Source of the DNA: Leptospira chreensis
GTDB lineage: Bacteria > Spirochaetota > Leptospiria > Leptospirales > Leptospiraceae
DNA: 64,000 bases
Direction: 5' to 3'
NCBI RefSeq assembly: GCF_016919165.1
Contig: NZ_JAFFPS010000010.1
Coordinates: 136,353 to 200,352, forward strand
A model generated the notes under the pieces. The model searched no databases and was not told where the DNA came from. It saw nothing but the letters and a program-made list of their open reading frames with translations. Below are positions 26,022 to 35,894 of this stretch, one piece after another (positions within the stretch are counted from its first letter, which is position 1; each line of letters begins with the position of its first letter). The translations under genes were made by a program, and so were the position numbers.

Positions 26022-27224
26022 ATGAAACAACTGACCGGCAGTTACCTCTCCATTGGAGCCGGAGAGAACCAAATCCCCCTGATCCGGGCAGCAAAAGCCA
26101 GAGGACTAAAAGTCATCTCGGTGGACACGAACCCGGAAGCTCCTGGCCTTGCAGAATCAGACATTAAGATATTAGAATCTACTCATGAATATCGGAAAAT
26201 TCACCATGCCATGAGTCGGGTCCCTCTTCCCTTCAAACTGATGGGAGTTGGGTCTAGGTCTTACGGGAAGGCTGTGTATACAGTTTCTTACTTAGCCGAA
26301 AAATTAAAACTTCGCGGGAATCCTCGCGATACCATCAATCTCTTTCTGGACAAAGAAAAGTTCAAAAACTCAGTCCAAAAATACGGAATCCCGATCCCTA
26401 GTTCTTTGCAGTCCAATTTACAATCCAAATCCAAAGAGAAAAAAATTGAACTTACCTATCCTTTAATCGCCAAACCAAAACTAGGTTCTGGAAAAAAGGG
26501 AATTACCGTTCTTGAGACGGAAGCCGAGTTCAAAAAATTCAGCCGTTTGAAAACGAGTGAAAGTTTCCTTTTGGAACCGTTCATTCCTGGGGATGAAGTG
26601 ACAGTTCTTGGTTTTGTCATTGCCAGACGATTTTATTTGATCTCCCTTACCGACAAAATCACCACAGGGAAACCCAACTTTATCGAAGTCGCCCATGTGG
26701 CTCCGTCCCAACACATTCCGATGGCTGGGGAATTAAAAATGATCTGCCAAAGTATTGTGACAGCGACCAAACTAAAAACCGGACCCTTTGTCGCAGAATT
26801 CAAAATTACAAAAAACAACGAATGCCTTCTCATTGAATCCGCTCCCGAAGTGGGGGGTGAATTTTTAGCCGATGTTCTCATTCCAGAACATTATGGTTAT
26901 AAATATTTTAACGACCTTCTCTCTGTTACGATTGGTGAAAAAACAAGACCTGGATTTTTAAAAAACCCGAGAGATGGAATCACAAAATCAGCGTTAGTTT
27001 TTACACTTCCTACAGAACGCCAAAAGAAAATGGGAGATCCCATCACCTTCGAAACCAATTTCGGGGAAACGTTATTCTTTCAAAAACAATTGGTTCCCAC
27101 AGGGGCAGCATTGGATAAGCTCGAGGGAAATCATAAAAGAACCCAAGTTTTTGGAATCACAACAAAACTTTCCATATCCACCAAAGATTGGTTAGATTCC
27201 ATTTTTGAAAGAATCAATTCATGA
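26022..27224 (+). CDS. ATP-grasp family ligase
   Basis: A 400-residue enzyme of the carbamoyl-phosphate synthetase/PurK-like ATP-grasp group: N-terminal Rossmann-like preATP domain (YLSIGAGENQIPLIRAAKARG, then VISVDTNPEA), ATP-binding lid (YPLIAKPKLGSGKKGI, about 145-162), EPFIPGDEVTV, and metal/ATP residues in ECLLIESAPEVGGEF. Such enzymes join a carboxylate to an amine or thiol. It is the first of three overlapping genes with two methyltransferases, which suggests a small biosynthetic pathway for a modified metabolite or surface sugar. The substrate is unknown. Confidence 0.87.
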   Translation: MKQLTGSYLSIGAGENQIPLIRAAKARGLKVISVDTNPEAPGLAESDIKILESTHEYRKIHHAMSRVPLPFKLMGVGSRSYGKAVYTVSYLAEKLKLRGNPRDTINLFLDKEKFKNSVQKYGIPIPSSLQSNLQSKSKEKKIELTYPLIAKPKLGSGKKGITVLETEAEFKKFSRLKTSESFLLEPFIPGDEVTVLGFVIARRFYLISLTDKITTGKPNFIEVAHVAPSQHIPMAGELKMICQSIVTATKLKTGPFVAEFKITKNNECLLIESAPEVGGEFLADVLIPEHYGYKYFNDLLSVTIGEKTRPGFLKNPRDGITKSALVFTLPTERQKKMGDPITFETNFGETLFFQKQLVPTGAALDKLEGNHKRTQVFGITTKLSISTKDWLDSIFERINS

Positions 27225-27829
27225 AAAATGTCTGGGATGAACACTACGAAAGACCAAAATCAAAATTGGCCTTTCCGGATGAAAATTTAATCCGTCTCCT
27301 TTCTCGCATTGAACCGAAGAATAAACAAGCCCTTGACTTTGGTTGTGGTTCGGGTAGGCATTGTTACCTTCTCCAAAACGAAGGCTATCAGGTTACAGGC
27401 TGCGATACGGCCAAAACCACGATTGATCACTTACAAAAAGAATCCGCAGCCATTCGTTTCCTCCATACTCCGGATACGAACCTTCCCTTTTTACCCAATG
27501 AATTTGGGATCATTGTGAGCTGGGGAGTCTTTCATTATAACAGGCTTGAGGATGCGAAAAAACTTCTCACTTCCTTATATACTTCTTTGGATACGGGCGG
27601 ATACTTACTCGGATCCATTCGAGCCGATGGGGACACTCATTTAGGTCTTTCGAAAGGAAAAATGAATTTATCTGACTTAAGCGGTGGTTATGCGGAGACC
27701 TACTCCCTCGAGGCCTTAAAGGAATTTCTTTCGATTTTTTCGAACCTGTCCATTGGGTATTCGGAACGAACTCCTCTCGGTAAGTTGGATGAACGAATCT
27801 GCCACTGGTTTTTCCTTGCAGAGAAATAA
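27221..27829 (+). CDS. SAM-dependent methyltransferase, class I
   Basis: A 202-residue methyltransferase. SAM-binding motif I is ALDFGCGSGRHCYLLQNEGY (about 37-56), followed by GCDTAKTTID and the motif FGIIVSWGVFHYN. It overlaps the ATP-grasp gene by four bases and the next methyltransferase by one, so the products are made together. The substrate is unknown; small soluble enzymes of this type methylate small molecules rather than nucleic acids. Confidence 0.87.
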   Translation: MKNVWDEHYERPKSKLAFPDENLIRLLSRIEPKNKQALDFGCGSGRHCYLLQNEGYQVTGCDTAKTTIDHLQKESAAIRFLHTPDTNLPFLPNEFGIIVSWGVFHYNRLEDAKKLLTSLYTSLDTGGYLLGSIRADGDTHLGLSKGKMNLSDLSGGYAETYSLEALKEFLSIFSNLSIGYSERTPLGKLDERICHWFFLAEK

Positions 27830-28710
27830 TGGATCCCCAAGTCTCTTTGCAGGAAGAATGCCCTCTCGACCATCTCTGTGATTGGTTACCCTTATACATC
27901 ACCACAGGGAAATATTCTGGGTTGTCGATTGTGGAATGCAAACATTGCAAACTCCAAGCCCTCTACCCAAGGCCCAACCAAAAAGAATTATATGGACAAG
28001 ACTACTACCAAGGCAAAGCCGACTATACCTATATCGATGAAAGGGAAAACAAAAAATTCGCATCGTATGTTTGGAAAGCAAGAGTTCGTAACATTAAGAA
28101 GTTTGTTCAGAGAGGAAACTTTTTAGATATAGGGTCTTCCTTTGGGGGATTTTTAGAATCGGCAAGGGAAGAAGGATTCCAAGTCCAAGGTGTGGAGATT
28201 TCCGAATATGCCGCTCGTTATGCGAATGAAAACGGAATTCCTACCTTTAATGGAAGTTTAGCGGAAGCAAAATTTCCGAGCGCCCACTTCAGTGTGATCA
28301 CCATGGTAGAAGTGATAGAACATATAGAAAATCCCAGTCTCTTTTTCAATGAACTCACGCGAATCCTAAAACCAGGGGGCCTTCTCCTCCTCCAAACTGC
28401 CAATTTCGACGGCTGGCAGGCCAAAGAAGAGGGTTCCCAATATCACTACTATATGCCCGGCCATGTCTTTTATTACTCCGATAGGATCCTAAAAAATATA
28501 TTGACGAACCTAAATTTTAGTCGTTTTGTATCTTACTTCGGAGTGGATTTTCCATTGGTGGCGAAACTTCAAAAATCAAGAGGTTCTTTCAAAAATTGGA
28601 AAGACTACCTCCAGTGGTTTCGCATTTCGTATTACCATTGGAAATCAAAATGGAAACGGGATGGATTTCCCATCACCTCAAGTTACGTTTTGTACGCTTT
28701 TAAAAAATAG
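27829..28710 (+). CDS. SAM-dependent methyltransferase with cysteine-rich N-terminus
   Basis: A 293-residue class I methyltransferase. The N-terminal ~60 residues have cysteines (EECPLDHLCDW and VECKHCKLQALYPRP) laid out like the zinc-ribbon head of C-methyltransferases acting on nucleotide sugars or lipids. The SAM fold follows: FLDIGSSFGGFLESAREEGF (about 103-122), GVEISEYAARYA, ITMVEVIEHIENP and LKPGGLLLLQT. It starts within the previous gene's stop (TAATG). A role in surface polysaccharide or lipid modification is plausible but unproved. Confidence 0.87.
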   Translation: MDPQVSLQEECPLDHLCDWLPLYITTGKYSGLSIVECKHCKLQALYPRPNQKELYGQDYYQGKADYTYIDERENKKFASYVWKARVRNIKKFVQRGNFLDIGSSFGGFLESAREEGFQVQGVEISEYAARYANENGIPTFNGSLAEAKFPSAHFSVITMVEVIEHIENPSLFFNELTRILKPGGLLLLQTANFDGWQAKEEGSQYHYYMPGHVFYYSDRILKNILTNLNFSRFVSYFGVDFPLVAKLQKSRGSFKNWKDYLQWFRISYYHWKSKWKRDGFPITSSYVLYAFKK

Positions 28711-28719
28711 GTACCTAGA

Positions 28720-31080
28720 ATGAATGATACAATCAAACCTCCCTTACTTGTCCGACTCACTGCGATTCCAGAAAATAAGGGTTTAAAAAGAAAACTCATC
28801 TTAAGCATTCGAGTTTTACTCGTATCGGTTCACCGGTTTATGAAGGACGATTGCCTCATCATTGGTTCCAGTCTTGCGTATACAACCATTGTCACTCTCA
28901 TTCCCACGCTGACTGTGGCCCTTGCCCTCATTACAGTGGCTTCCGGAATCCAAACAAGACAAGGGGAAATGGTAGATGAAATCAACTCCTATCTTCTTCG
29001 GAACAATATCCAATTTGATATCTCTCCCTATTTAGATACGCTCACAGATATTATTTCTACTGCTTCCCAAATTGGAGCTGTTGGATTTGTCGTTTTTATT
29101 TTTTCCGCAACAGCTGTTTTGCGATCCTTAGAAAAGGCCTTCCATATCATTTGGAAAATTGACCTTCATCGAAATTTTATTAACAAATTTGTATTTTATT
29201 TCTTTCTGATCTCTTTTGGTCCCCTTCTCTTTGTGGTTGGGAAAAACATCACCGATAAAATTTCTGATTCCGTTCGCCCTCCTCATTTAAAGTCCATCGT
29301 TTCCACAAAACATGGAGAGTTGTGGGTTGCCGGTGAAAAGGGAAATATTGGAACCATTAAGGAATTGAATAAATCCGTTTCTTTCATTCCCAGTTCTAGT
29401 ATCGATTTTGAAAACATGCTCTGCATTGATTTTGAGACAGTGGAAACGGGAACCTGTAAAAAACCAGATATCTCTAAAGAAAATTTTTTCCGAATTCGCA
29501 GCGTGGGGAATGATCTATTTACGATCTCAGAAGAAGGAACTTTCCTTTATTCCAATGATTTGGGAAAAACTTGGAAACTCCACTCTCTCAAAGGAATCGT
29601 TGTCTCTGACTTTGGTGCGATTGATTATGATACACTTTTCATCCTCACGCAGGACACTCGTACCCTTCGTTATGAGATTGGAAAAACTCTAAAAGAAATC
29701 AAACGTTTCACTGATCCTGCGATCACACCCATTCGGGTCCGTTTCTTTTCCGAAAAAGATGGATTTATCTTAGACCGAGAAGGTCGGCTTTGGAAAACAA
29801 GCGACGGCGGAACTACTTTCTTTCCACAAGAGATTTCTCAAAAACCATTGAATGACATTGCTTTCCTGAATCGAAATGTTGGATTCCTTGTGGGTGATAA
29901 TGGTGCGGTTTTCAAAACCACAGATGGTGGTTATACATGGTCTGACCTAAGTCATAGAAAATATTCTTATGAACGAGTTTGGATGTTTACCTCTCCGAAA
30001 AAACAAGACTTCGATATCTTTATTCTGACATCTCTTGGTGATATTCTTTTGTCCGAAGACGAAGGGGAAAATTGGTCTACTGCTTATAAAGGTAAAGCGG
30101 GGATGATTCTCGACATGATTCTGATTTCGAAAAAAACAAGCACCGAACCAGAAGTTTTGGCGGATGGAACTACTTTACCTTTACCAACAGAAGATACCAT
30201 CGAAATCGAAACACAGGTCGAAGCCGAATCATTAAACGAAAGTATGCTTGGGATTGTCGGTGTAGGAGAATTCAATAAAATCATCCGTGTGGAAGATGAT
30301 TCCAAAGGACAAACCATTTGGAAAAAATACCAAGGGGGAAAACGTTTTTTCTCTCTTTATTCCATTTTCCAAATCCTTCTTCCCTTGCTGGCACTCTGGC
30401 TTTTCTTTTTGCTCATTTTTAATATCATCCCGAACACCAAAGTTCCGATCAAAGCTTCCTCGATTGGAGCGGCAATCACTGGGATTATCCTTATTATTTT
30501 CTTTTGGGGATTTATTAATATCTATCTCACCTCTTTCACCGAAAAAACAATGTTAGTGTATAAGGCACTAGCGGCCATCCCGATTGCCCTACTTGCCATT
30601 TACTCCATTTCTCTCATCATTCTTTATGGTGCCGAAGTGACAGCGACCTTACAATTCCCAGACCGTTACCTTCTCCCCAAACATCCATTTGATGATATTG
30701 ATAGTAACCTTTCTTATGAGTTTTATAAAACCATTCAGGTTTTGGCTCTGACTTATGACCACCAATCCAAAAATGGGGAACTCATCAAAATATCGGCCTT
30801 AAGAAAGACCCTTCTGATGCCAGAAAAAGATTTAACGGATATTTTGGAAAAACTAAGTGATGCGAAACTTGTGGAGATCACGGAAGACAAACGAATTGCT
30901 CCGGTAAAACTCAAGGAACAAATTGATTTGGTATCTCTCTATGAAAACACTTCCAGTTTTAAATTGGGAGCTCCCAAAGAACTCAAAAGCATTTCTCCAA
31001 AACTCAACGAGAGCCTCGGACAATTAGAAGGGAAGTTAAAAGAGGAATTAAAAAAGATCTCTTTTAAAGATCTGATTTAG
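28720..31080 (+). CDS. YihY/BrkB-family membrane protein with inserted Asp-box beta-propeller
   Basis: 786 residues, far above the ~300 of normal YihY proteins. The N-terminal part is YihY-like (CLIIGSSLAYTTIVTLIPTL, then FIFSATAVLRSLEKAFHIIW). Between membrane segments near 175 and 545 lies a ~350-residue insert with Asp-box repeats S/T-x-D-x-G-x-T-W (SNDLGKTW, TSDGGTTF, TTDGGYTW, SEDEGENW at about 278, 361, 401, 445), as in YCF48/BNR propellers. The YihY core resumes at LLPLLALWLFFLLIFNIIP, followed by a cytosolic winged-helix-like tail from about 660. It starts nine bases after the methyltransferase. Function of YihY proteins is unsettled; the RNase BN label is obsolete. Confidence 0.88.
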   Translation: MNDTIKPPLLVRLTAIPENKGLKRKLILSIRVLLVSVHRFMKDDCLIIGSSLAYTTIVTLIPTLTVALALITVASGIQTRQGEMVDEINSYLLRNNIQFDISPYLDTLTDIISTASQIGAVGFVVFIFSATAVLRSLEKAFHIIWKIDLHRNFINKFVFYFFLISFGPLLFVVGKNITDKISDSVRPPHLKSIVSTKHGELWVAGEKGNIGTIKELNKSVSFIPSSSIDFENMLCIDFETVETGTCKKPDISKENFFRIRSVGNDLFTISEEGTFLYSNDLGKTWKLHSLKGIVVSDFGAIDYDTLFILTQDTRTLRYEIGKTLKEIKRFTDPAITPIRVRFFSEKDGFILDREGRLWKTSDGGTTFFPQEISQKPLNDIAFLNRNVGFLVGDNGAVFKTTDGGYTWSDLSHRKYSYERVWMFTSPKKQDFDIFILTSLGDILLSEDEGENWSTAYKGKAGMILDMILISKKTSTEPEVLADGTTLPLPTEDTIEIETQVEAESLNESMLGIVGVGEFNKIIRVEDDSKGQTIWKKYQGGKRFFSLYSIFQILLPLLALWLFFLLIFNIIPNTKVPIKASSIGAAITGIILIIFFWGFINIYLTSFTEKTMLVYKALAAIPIALLAIYSISLIILYGAEVTATLQFPDRYLLPKHPFDDIDSNLSYEFYKTIQVLALTYDHQSKNGELIKISALRKTLLMPEKDLTDILEKLSDAKLVEITEDKRIAPVKLKEQIDLVSLYENTSSFKLGAPKELKSISPKLNESLGQLEGKLKEELKKISFKDLI

Positions 31081-31123
31081 AATAGAAAATAGAATTTGGG
31101 ACTTTAGAATAGAAACGAAAGAT

Positions 31124-31168
31124 CTTATCTTTAGTTCTAGGTTCTAAAAACTAAAGATAAGGATTCTT
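31124..31168. terminator. Terminator between convergent YihY and flgJ genes
   Basis: CTTATCTTTAGTT (31124-31136) and AACTAAAGATAAG (31149-31161) are perfect 13-bp complements with a 12-base loop; on the plus strand a T-run (TTCTTTTTT) follows. The right arm covers the flgJ stop codon. It serves the plus-strand YihY series and may also end the minus-strand flagellar operon. Confidence 0.8.
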
Positions 31169-31633
31169 TTTTACGGGCGGGAGAGAGGCAGACATCTGTT
31201 TGTAAATCTCTTCCGCAAGGCCCATAGATTCGTTTTGGGAAATATTTTTGGCATACTCATCATAGAGCATATCTTCAAAAATTTCTTCCGCATACCCGCC
31301 ATCGATCATTTTCTCTTTATGGATGGTGTTTTTCATTTCTTTCAACATCATCTTCACAAAAACAGATTCAAATTCGACAGAAGCATCATAGAGTTTTTTT
31401 CTATAAGGATCTTCTTTAATTTCCTCACGAATGTTTTGCGGTGTGCGAAGTGAGGAGGAACTGACCTTCCCCATTAGTTCTTCATGGGTTTCCATTAGGT
31501 TTTGGAAATCGGACAAACCTTGTTTTTTCGGTTTTTCTAAATCATTAGAATAAGATTTCATCCGGTTGAGGATGGATTCATCTTGTGAGCGGCTAAGCCG
31601 TCCCGAGTAGTCTTGGATTTTGTGAATGTCCAT
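31151..31633 (-). CDS. flgJ: FlgJ-like rod-binding protein without muramidase domain
   Basis: A 160-residue protein. From about residue 75 it has the FlgJ N-terminal rod-binding domain (LYDASVEFESVFVKMMLKEMKNT, YAEEIFEDMLYDEYAKNIS, MGLAEEIYKQM). The peptidoglycan hydrolase domain of enterobacterial FlgJ is missing, as is common outside that group, so a separate lytic enzyme must open the wall. The N-terminal 75 residues are charged and helical. Last gene of the rod/ring operon, 35 bases after flgI. Confidence 0.87.
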   Translation of the reverse strand: MDIHKIQDYSGRLSRSQDESILNRMKSYSNDLEKPKKQGLSDFQNLMETHEELMGKVSSSSLRTPQNIREEIKEDPYRKKLYDASVEFESVFVKMMLKEMKNTIHKEKMIDGGYAEEIFEDMLYDEYAKNISQNESMGLAEEIYKQMSASLPPVKKNPYL

Positions 31634-31668
31634 ATTATGTCTTCTATTTCTATCGGCAGATTTTCCAA

Positions 31669-32844
31669 TTACTGAATCACAAGTTCTGCTTTTAAGGCCC
31701 CTTGTTTTTTCAAAGCTTCCAGAATGGAAATGATATCCCGGGTAGAGGCACCCACCTTGTTCAGGGCAGCCACTACATCCGAAACTTGTGTCGTTTCTTT
31801 TAAAACAAAAACAGACTCGCCCTTTCCTTCGTCTTGGATGGGGAAAAAATACCGAGCCTTGTCCCGATTGGCAATTTGGATGGTTAATCCTTGTTGGGAG
31901 ATCGCCACTTCGTCGATGGCAATATTGGCTCCCATCACAATGGTTCCCGTCCGTTCGTTGATCACAACCCGGGCTACAGGAGAGGAATTCACGGTCAGGT
32001 TCTCTAATTTAGAAAGGAAGGCTAAATCCAGTTTGGGTTCACCCGCGGCCATCTCGCCAGCTGCATTCACAGTCGAAGGTTTTAGGGGAAGTGGGACGAG
32101 AACTTCCGTGGGAGAGACCACTTCAGGAACCACAGAAAGCTCGGCAGTGATGGCGTCGACTATCGCTCCCATGGTAGTATAATCTTTTTCCAAAAGTGTG
32201 AGTTTGACAGATTTCGTCACAGGAGCATTGGGGATGGATTTTTCTAAAATGGCACCCATAGGAACAAGAGCCGTATTCGATCCCGATTTTTTGTCAGCTC
32301 CACCACGTTTCTTTTCTTTTCCACCAAACACGAGTACGCCGGATCCAACCGCAATGGTTTCTCCATTTCCTGCCTTCAAGGGAGATTGTAAAAGGACTCC
32401 CCCTTCCAAAGAACGAGCATCGCCTAGAGAAGAGACAAGAATATCAATTTTATCCCCTTCTTTGAGGTTCACGGGAACATTCGCTGTGATAAGAACCGAA
32501 GCTGTGTTTTTCGCATCGCGTAGATTCTTTTTGGTATTTACACCAAGGCCACTTAAGTAGTTTTGTAAGGCTTCTTCTGTAAGAGGGTTTTTTGTATCTC
32601 CCGTTCCATTGAGACCCACCACAAGACCAAAACCTGTGAGTTGGTTTTCGCGAACCGCATCAATCCGCACTAAATCCTTCAGGCGAGTTTCGACGGCCAA
32701 TACAGGAAAAGAGAATGAACTAACGATTGAGAAAGCAAAAAACAATCGTGATGCAAATCGTGAGCGGATGCGAATGACATTGCAAAAAGTTTGGATCTTA
32801 TTTAAGACATTTGGTTCAGTGGGTATCATTTCTATGGTTGCCAT
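31669..32844 (-). CDS. flgI: Flagellar P-ring protein FlgI
   Basis: A 391-residue FlgI. The mature protein begins after a long signal region (SRLFFAFSIVSSFSFPVLA) with ETRLKDLVRIDAVRENQLTGFGLVVGLNGTGD, the strongest family block. VVINERTGTIVMGANIAI and the C-terminal VSDVVAALNKVGASTRDIISILEALKKQGAL block are also typical. An ATG at 32829 is an alternative start that gives a shorter head. It is six bases after flgH. Confidence 0.94.
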   Translation of the reverse strand: MATIEMIPTEPNVLNKIQTFCNVIRIRSRFASRLFFAFSIVSSFSFPVLAVETRLKDLVRIDAVRENQLTGFGLVVGLNGTGDTKNPLTEEALQNYLSGLGVNTKKNLRDAKNTASVLITANVPVNLKEGDKIDILVSSLGDARSLEGGVLLQSPLKAGNGETIAVGSGVLVFGGKEKKRGGADKKSGSNTALVPMGAILEKSIPNAPVTKSVKLTLLEKDYTTMGAIVDAITAELSVVPEVVSPTEVLVPLPLKPSTVNAAGEMAAGEPKLDLAFLSKLENLTVNSSPVARVVINERTGTIVMGANIAIDEVAISQQGLTIQIANRDKARYFFPIQDEGKGESVFVLKETTQVSDVVAALNKVGASTRDIISILEALKKQGALKAELVIQ

Positions 32845-32850
32845 TCTCTT

Positions 32851-33627
32851 TTACTCACTTTCCCCTAATAACCGTTTGATATTCTTTAAGATAATTTCTT
32901 GTTTTTCTGGTTCCGAAAGTTCCGCTTTTTCTGTTACCGTTCCATCGGGATTGGTGATTCGTTTCATTTGGATATTCGGATTGGTTAGTTCTTTTGGATT
33001 TAAAGTTCCTTGGTATTCCACACGCAAATTGGCGATGAGATCACTGGCGATAAACCTATTTTTATCGAGGTCTTCGGGAGAAATCGTTCCCGACAAACGA
33101 AGGTTAATCCTTTCTTCCGATAGATTGAATACCTTACTTCCCTCAAGTTCCAAATTTCCTGTTCCTGGATCAATTCCTGTCACAAGGACTGCCATCACAC
33201 CGACCACTTTTCCTTGGGATTTTGATTTCCCTACTTTGGATCTCATGTACGTAGAATTGGAGTTATAGGCCGGAAGGTCAGGAACTAACTTTTTATCCGG
33301 AACCGTTTTGATATCATTATCAAATGTGGCTTTGTATTCCGATTCGTATTCCACGCGAAGCCCATTTTTTAAAACCACTTTTACAACGGTTCCTGGTTGG
33401 ATGGTTTTCGGATAGGAATAGGGATCTTTATCTTTCCATAGAGAATCTGCAGACAAAATAGAAAGGCCAGTGAATGTCAAAATACCAATGGCTATTAACT
33501 CAGAAACGAAGATCAAAAATTTCTGAGCGAATCTAGATCTCGCAATGGGAATCATCTTCTTACTTTCGTTTCGATCAAAATTTGAATCTGGATTTAATTT
33601 TGAATCTAAATGTAGATTTGGTTTCAT
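32851..33627 (-). CDS. flgH: Flagellar L-ring protein FlgH, without lipobox
   Basis: A 258-residue FlgH homologue. The family blocks are LWKDKDPYSYPKTIQPGTVV, VMAVLVTGIDPGTGNLELEG and INLRLSGTISPEDLDKNRFIASD. FlgH is normally a lipoprotein of the outer-membrane L ring; here the hydrophobic segment (FLIFVSELIAIGILTFTGLSI) ends ILSADS and the whole protein has no cysteine, so it cannot be lipidated. That fits a periplasmic flagellum that does not pierce the outer membrane. The long charged N-terminal stretch before the signal is unusual; an internal start near MIPIARS (33552) is possible. Confidence 0.9.
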   Translation of the reverse strand: MKPNLHLDSKLNPDSNFDRNESKKMIPIARSRFAQKFLIFVSELIAIGILTFTGLSILSADSLWKDKDPYSYPKTIQPGTVVKVVLKNGLRVEYESEYKATFDNDIKTVPDKKLVPDLPAYNSNSTYMRSKVGKSKSQGKVVGVMAVLVTGIDPGTGNLELEGSKVFNLSEERINLRLSGTISPEDLDKNRFIASDLIANLRVEYQGTLNPKELTNPNIQMKRITNPDGTVTEKAELSEPEKQEIILKNIKRLLGESE

Positions 33628-33634
33628 AAATTTT

Positions 33635-34575
33635 TTAAATCTCTTCTAGAAGGCAAATTCCTTCTTCTTGCACACGGGCTTTGATGATTTTTTGCGAAGC
33701 TAGATTCAGCACCTGAATTTCATCCCCACGATTCCCGGAGGCAAGTGCTCTTGTTTTGATTTTTAATAATAGATTGCCCGCAGTATAAACCAATTGGACT
33801 TCTTGTCCTCTTTCAATGGTATGTAAGGTTCTTACTTGTTTTCTTTCAATGGCAACATCACCAGTAAGCACCCCAAGTGCCGTTTTCCCCACAGGGCTTT
33901 CGTCTAAATACTCGCGGTTGTGGTCAGCCGTAAAAAATTCTTTCAGTGCCACATCGGCATCCGTAAGCACTGCTTTGGATGGAATCTCTCTTGTGGTGAA
34001 GTATGCCTTTTTCTTTTCTTCAATCAGAAAGGGAATGGATTCGGAATGCACCATCTTTCCTTCAAAATAGTAGTCCAAAGGGAAAAGACGTTTCCCTGCA
34101 TGGAGGGTGCGACCAGTATTTCTCCACACAAGTCTTGTGCCAGAGATCGTCTGGATGGAATCTTTTTCAGAACTCAAACGAAAGGACTCTCCCTCTTCGC
34201 CAAGCCTAGATTCCACAGATTCTTTTAAATCTTTCCAAAGACTTCGTTCTAAATCTTTTCTACCAACTAAACTCGTTCTCGGTAGTAGAATTCCTTCTTT
34301 TCCCATCACTTCAAAAGAAACCTCTTCCCCAATTTCTTTCTTATAACGCACGTTTAGTGATTCTTTTAAAGTTTCTGGTTCCATTACCAAGGGAGATTGT
34401 AAATTTTGAAAGAGTACCGGGTTCCAGTTTCCTTTCCAGTTGGTAAAATCGGACAACCGAATCTCACTATTTCCCACTATGGTTTTGGGTTTTAAATAGA
34501 GTCGATTGTCTTTCTCCTTTGCCCCGAGAGACAAAGAAAGAACCAAACTAAAAAAGATGAGGAACCAAAGTTTCA

Positions 34576-34576
<1 letters not shown>
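33635..34576 (-). CDS. flgA: Flagellar basal-body P-ring formation chaperone FlgA
   Basis: A 313-residue exported protein that helps FlgI assemble. Signal peptide MKLWFLIFFSLVLSLSLGA. The C-terminal ~140 residues match the FlgA/SAF domain: TTREIPSKAVLTDADVALKEF, GKTALGVLTGDVAIERKQV, RGQEVQLVYTAGNLLLKIKTRALASGNRGDEI and NLASQKIIKARVQ. The N-terminal half is longer and less conserved. Its ATG overlaps the flgG stop by one base, and it ends seven bases before flgH. Confidence 0.92.
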
Positions 34577-35373
<797 letters not shown>

Positions 35374-35392
35374 AAAAAGGCACCTCTACAGC

Positions 35393-35403
35393 TTTCTATC
35401 GGT
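35393..35403 (-). promoter_or_regulatory. Motif ACCGATAGAAA upstream of flgG
   Basis: On the minus strand ACCGATAGAAA lies 30 bases before the flgG start and resembles the sigma-28 -10 box; a near copy precedes the FlgF/FlgG-like gene at 25540. The gap also has a small inverted repeat (CTCTAC 35384-35389, GTAGAG 35402-35407). Confidence 0.3.
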
Positions 35404-35445
35404 AGAGTTTGAAAAAAGCTAAGTGTCTTTTTTCCTAGTTATGTC

Positions 35446-35889
35446 TTATTTTCCAGTGCTCCCAAACCCGCCGGTTCCCCTTTCTGTGACAGAAAGTTCC
35501 GTCACTACTTGGAGGGAAAGTTGGCCGACAGCCTGAAACACAATCTGCGCGACCCGGGTTCCTGGCTCCAAAACAAAGTCCGCACCACTCAAATTGAGGA
35601 GAGGGATGAGAATCTCTCCCCGGTAATCCGAGTCGATGGTTCCTGGGCTATTGGGCATCAAAATTCGGTTTTTGGTAGAGAATCCACTTCTTGGTCGGAT
35701 TTGACCTTCATACCCATCTGGGATGGCCATGGCAAGGCCCGTCGGAACAAAAACCACTTCGCCCTTGGGAAGGATGATATTTTCCGTAAGGCAAGCCGAA
35801 AGATCCATTCCGGCGGAACCGGATGTTTTGTATTCAGGAACGACAGCCCCTGGTTTTAAAATCTGGAGAGATACAATAGGAGGTTTCAT
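35446..35889 (-). CDS. dut: dUTP diphosphatase
   Basis: A 147-residue trimeric dUTPase that hydrolyses dUTP to dUMP, keeping uracil out of DNA. All five motifs are visible: SAGMDLSA, RPRSGFS, GTIDSDYRGEI, RVAQIVFQ and the C-terminal RGTGGFGSTG. It lies five bases after the M16 peptidase gene. Confidence 0.95.
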   Translation of the reverse strand: MKPPIVSLQILKPGAVVPEYKTSGSAGMDLSACLTENIILPKGEVVFVPTGLAMAIPDGYEGQIRPRSGFSTKNRILMPNSPGTIDSDYRGEILIPLLNLSGADFVLEPGTRVAQIVFQAVGQLSLQVVTELSVTERGTGGFGSTGK

Positions 35890-35894
35890 ATGAA

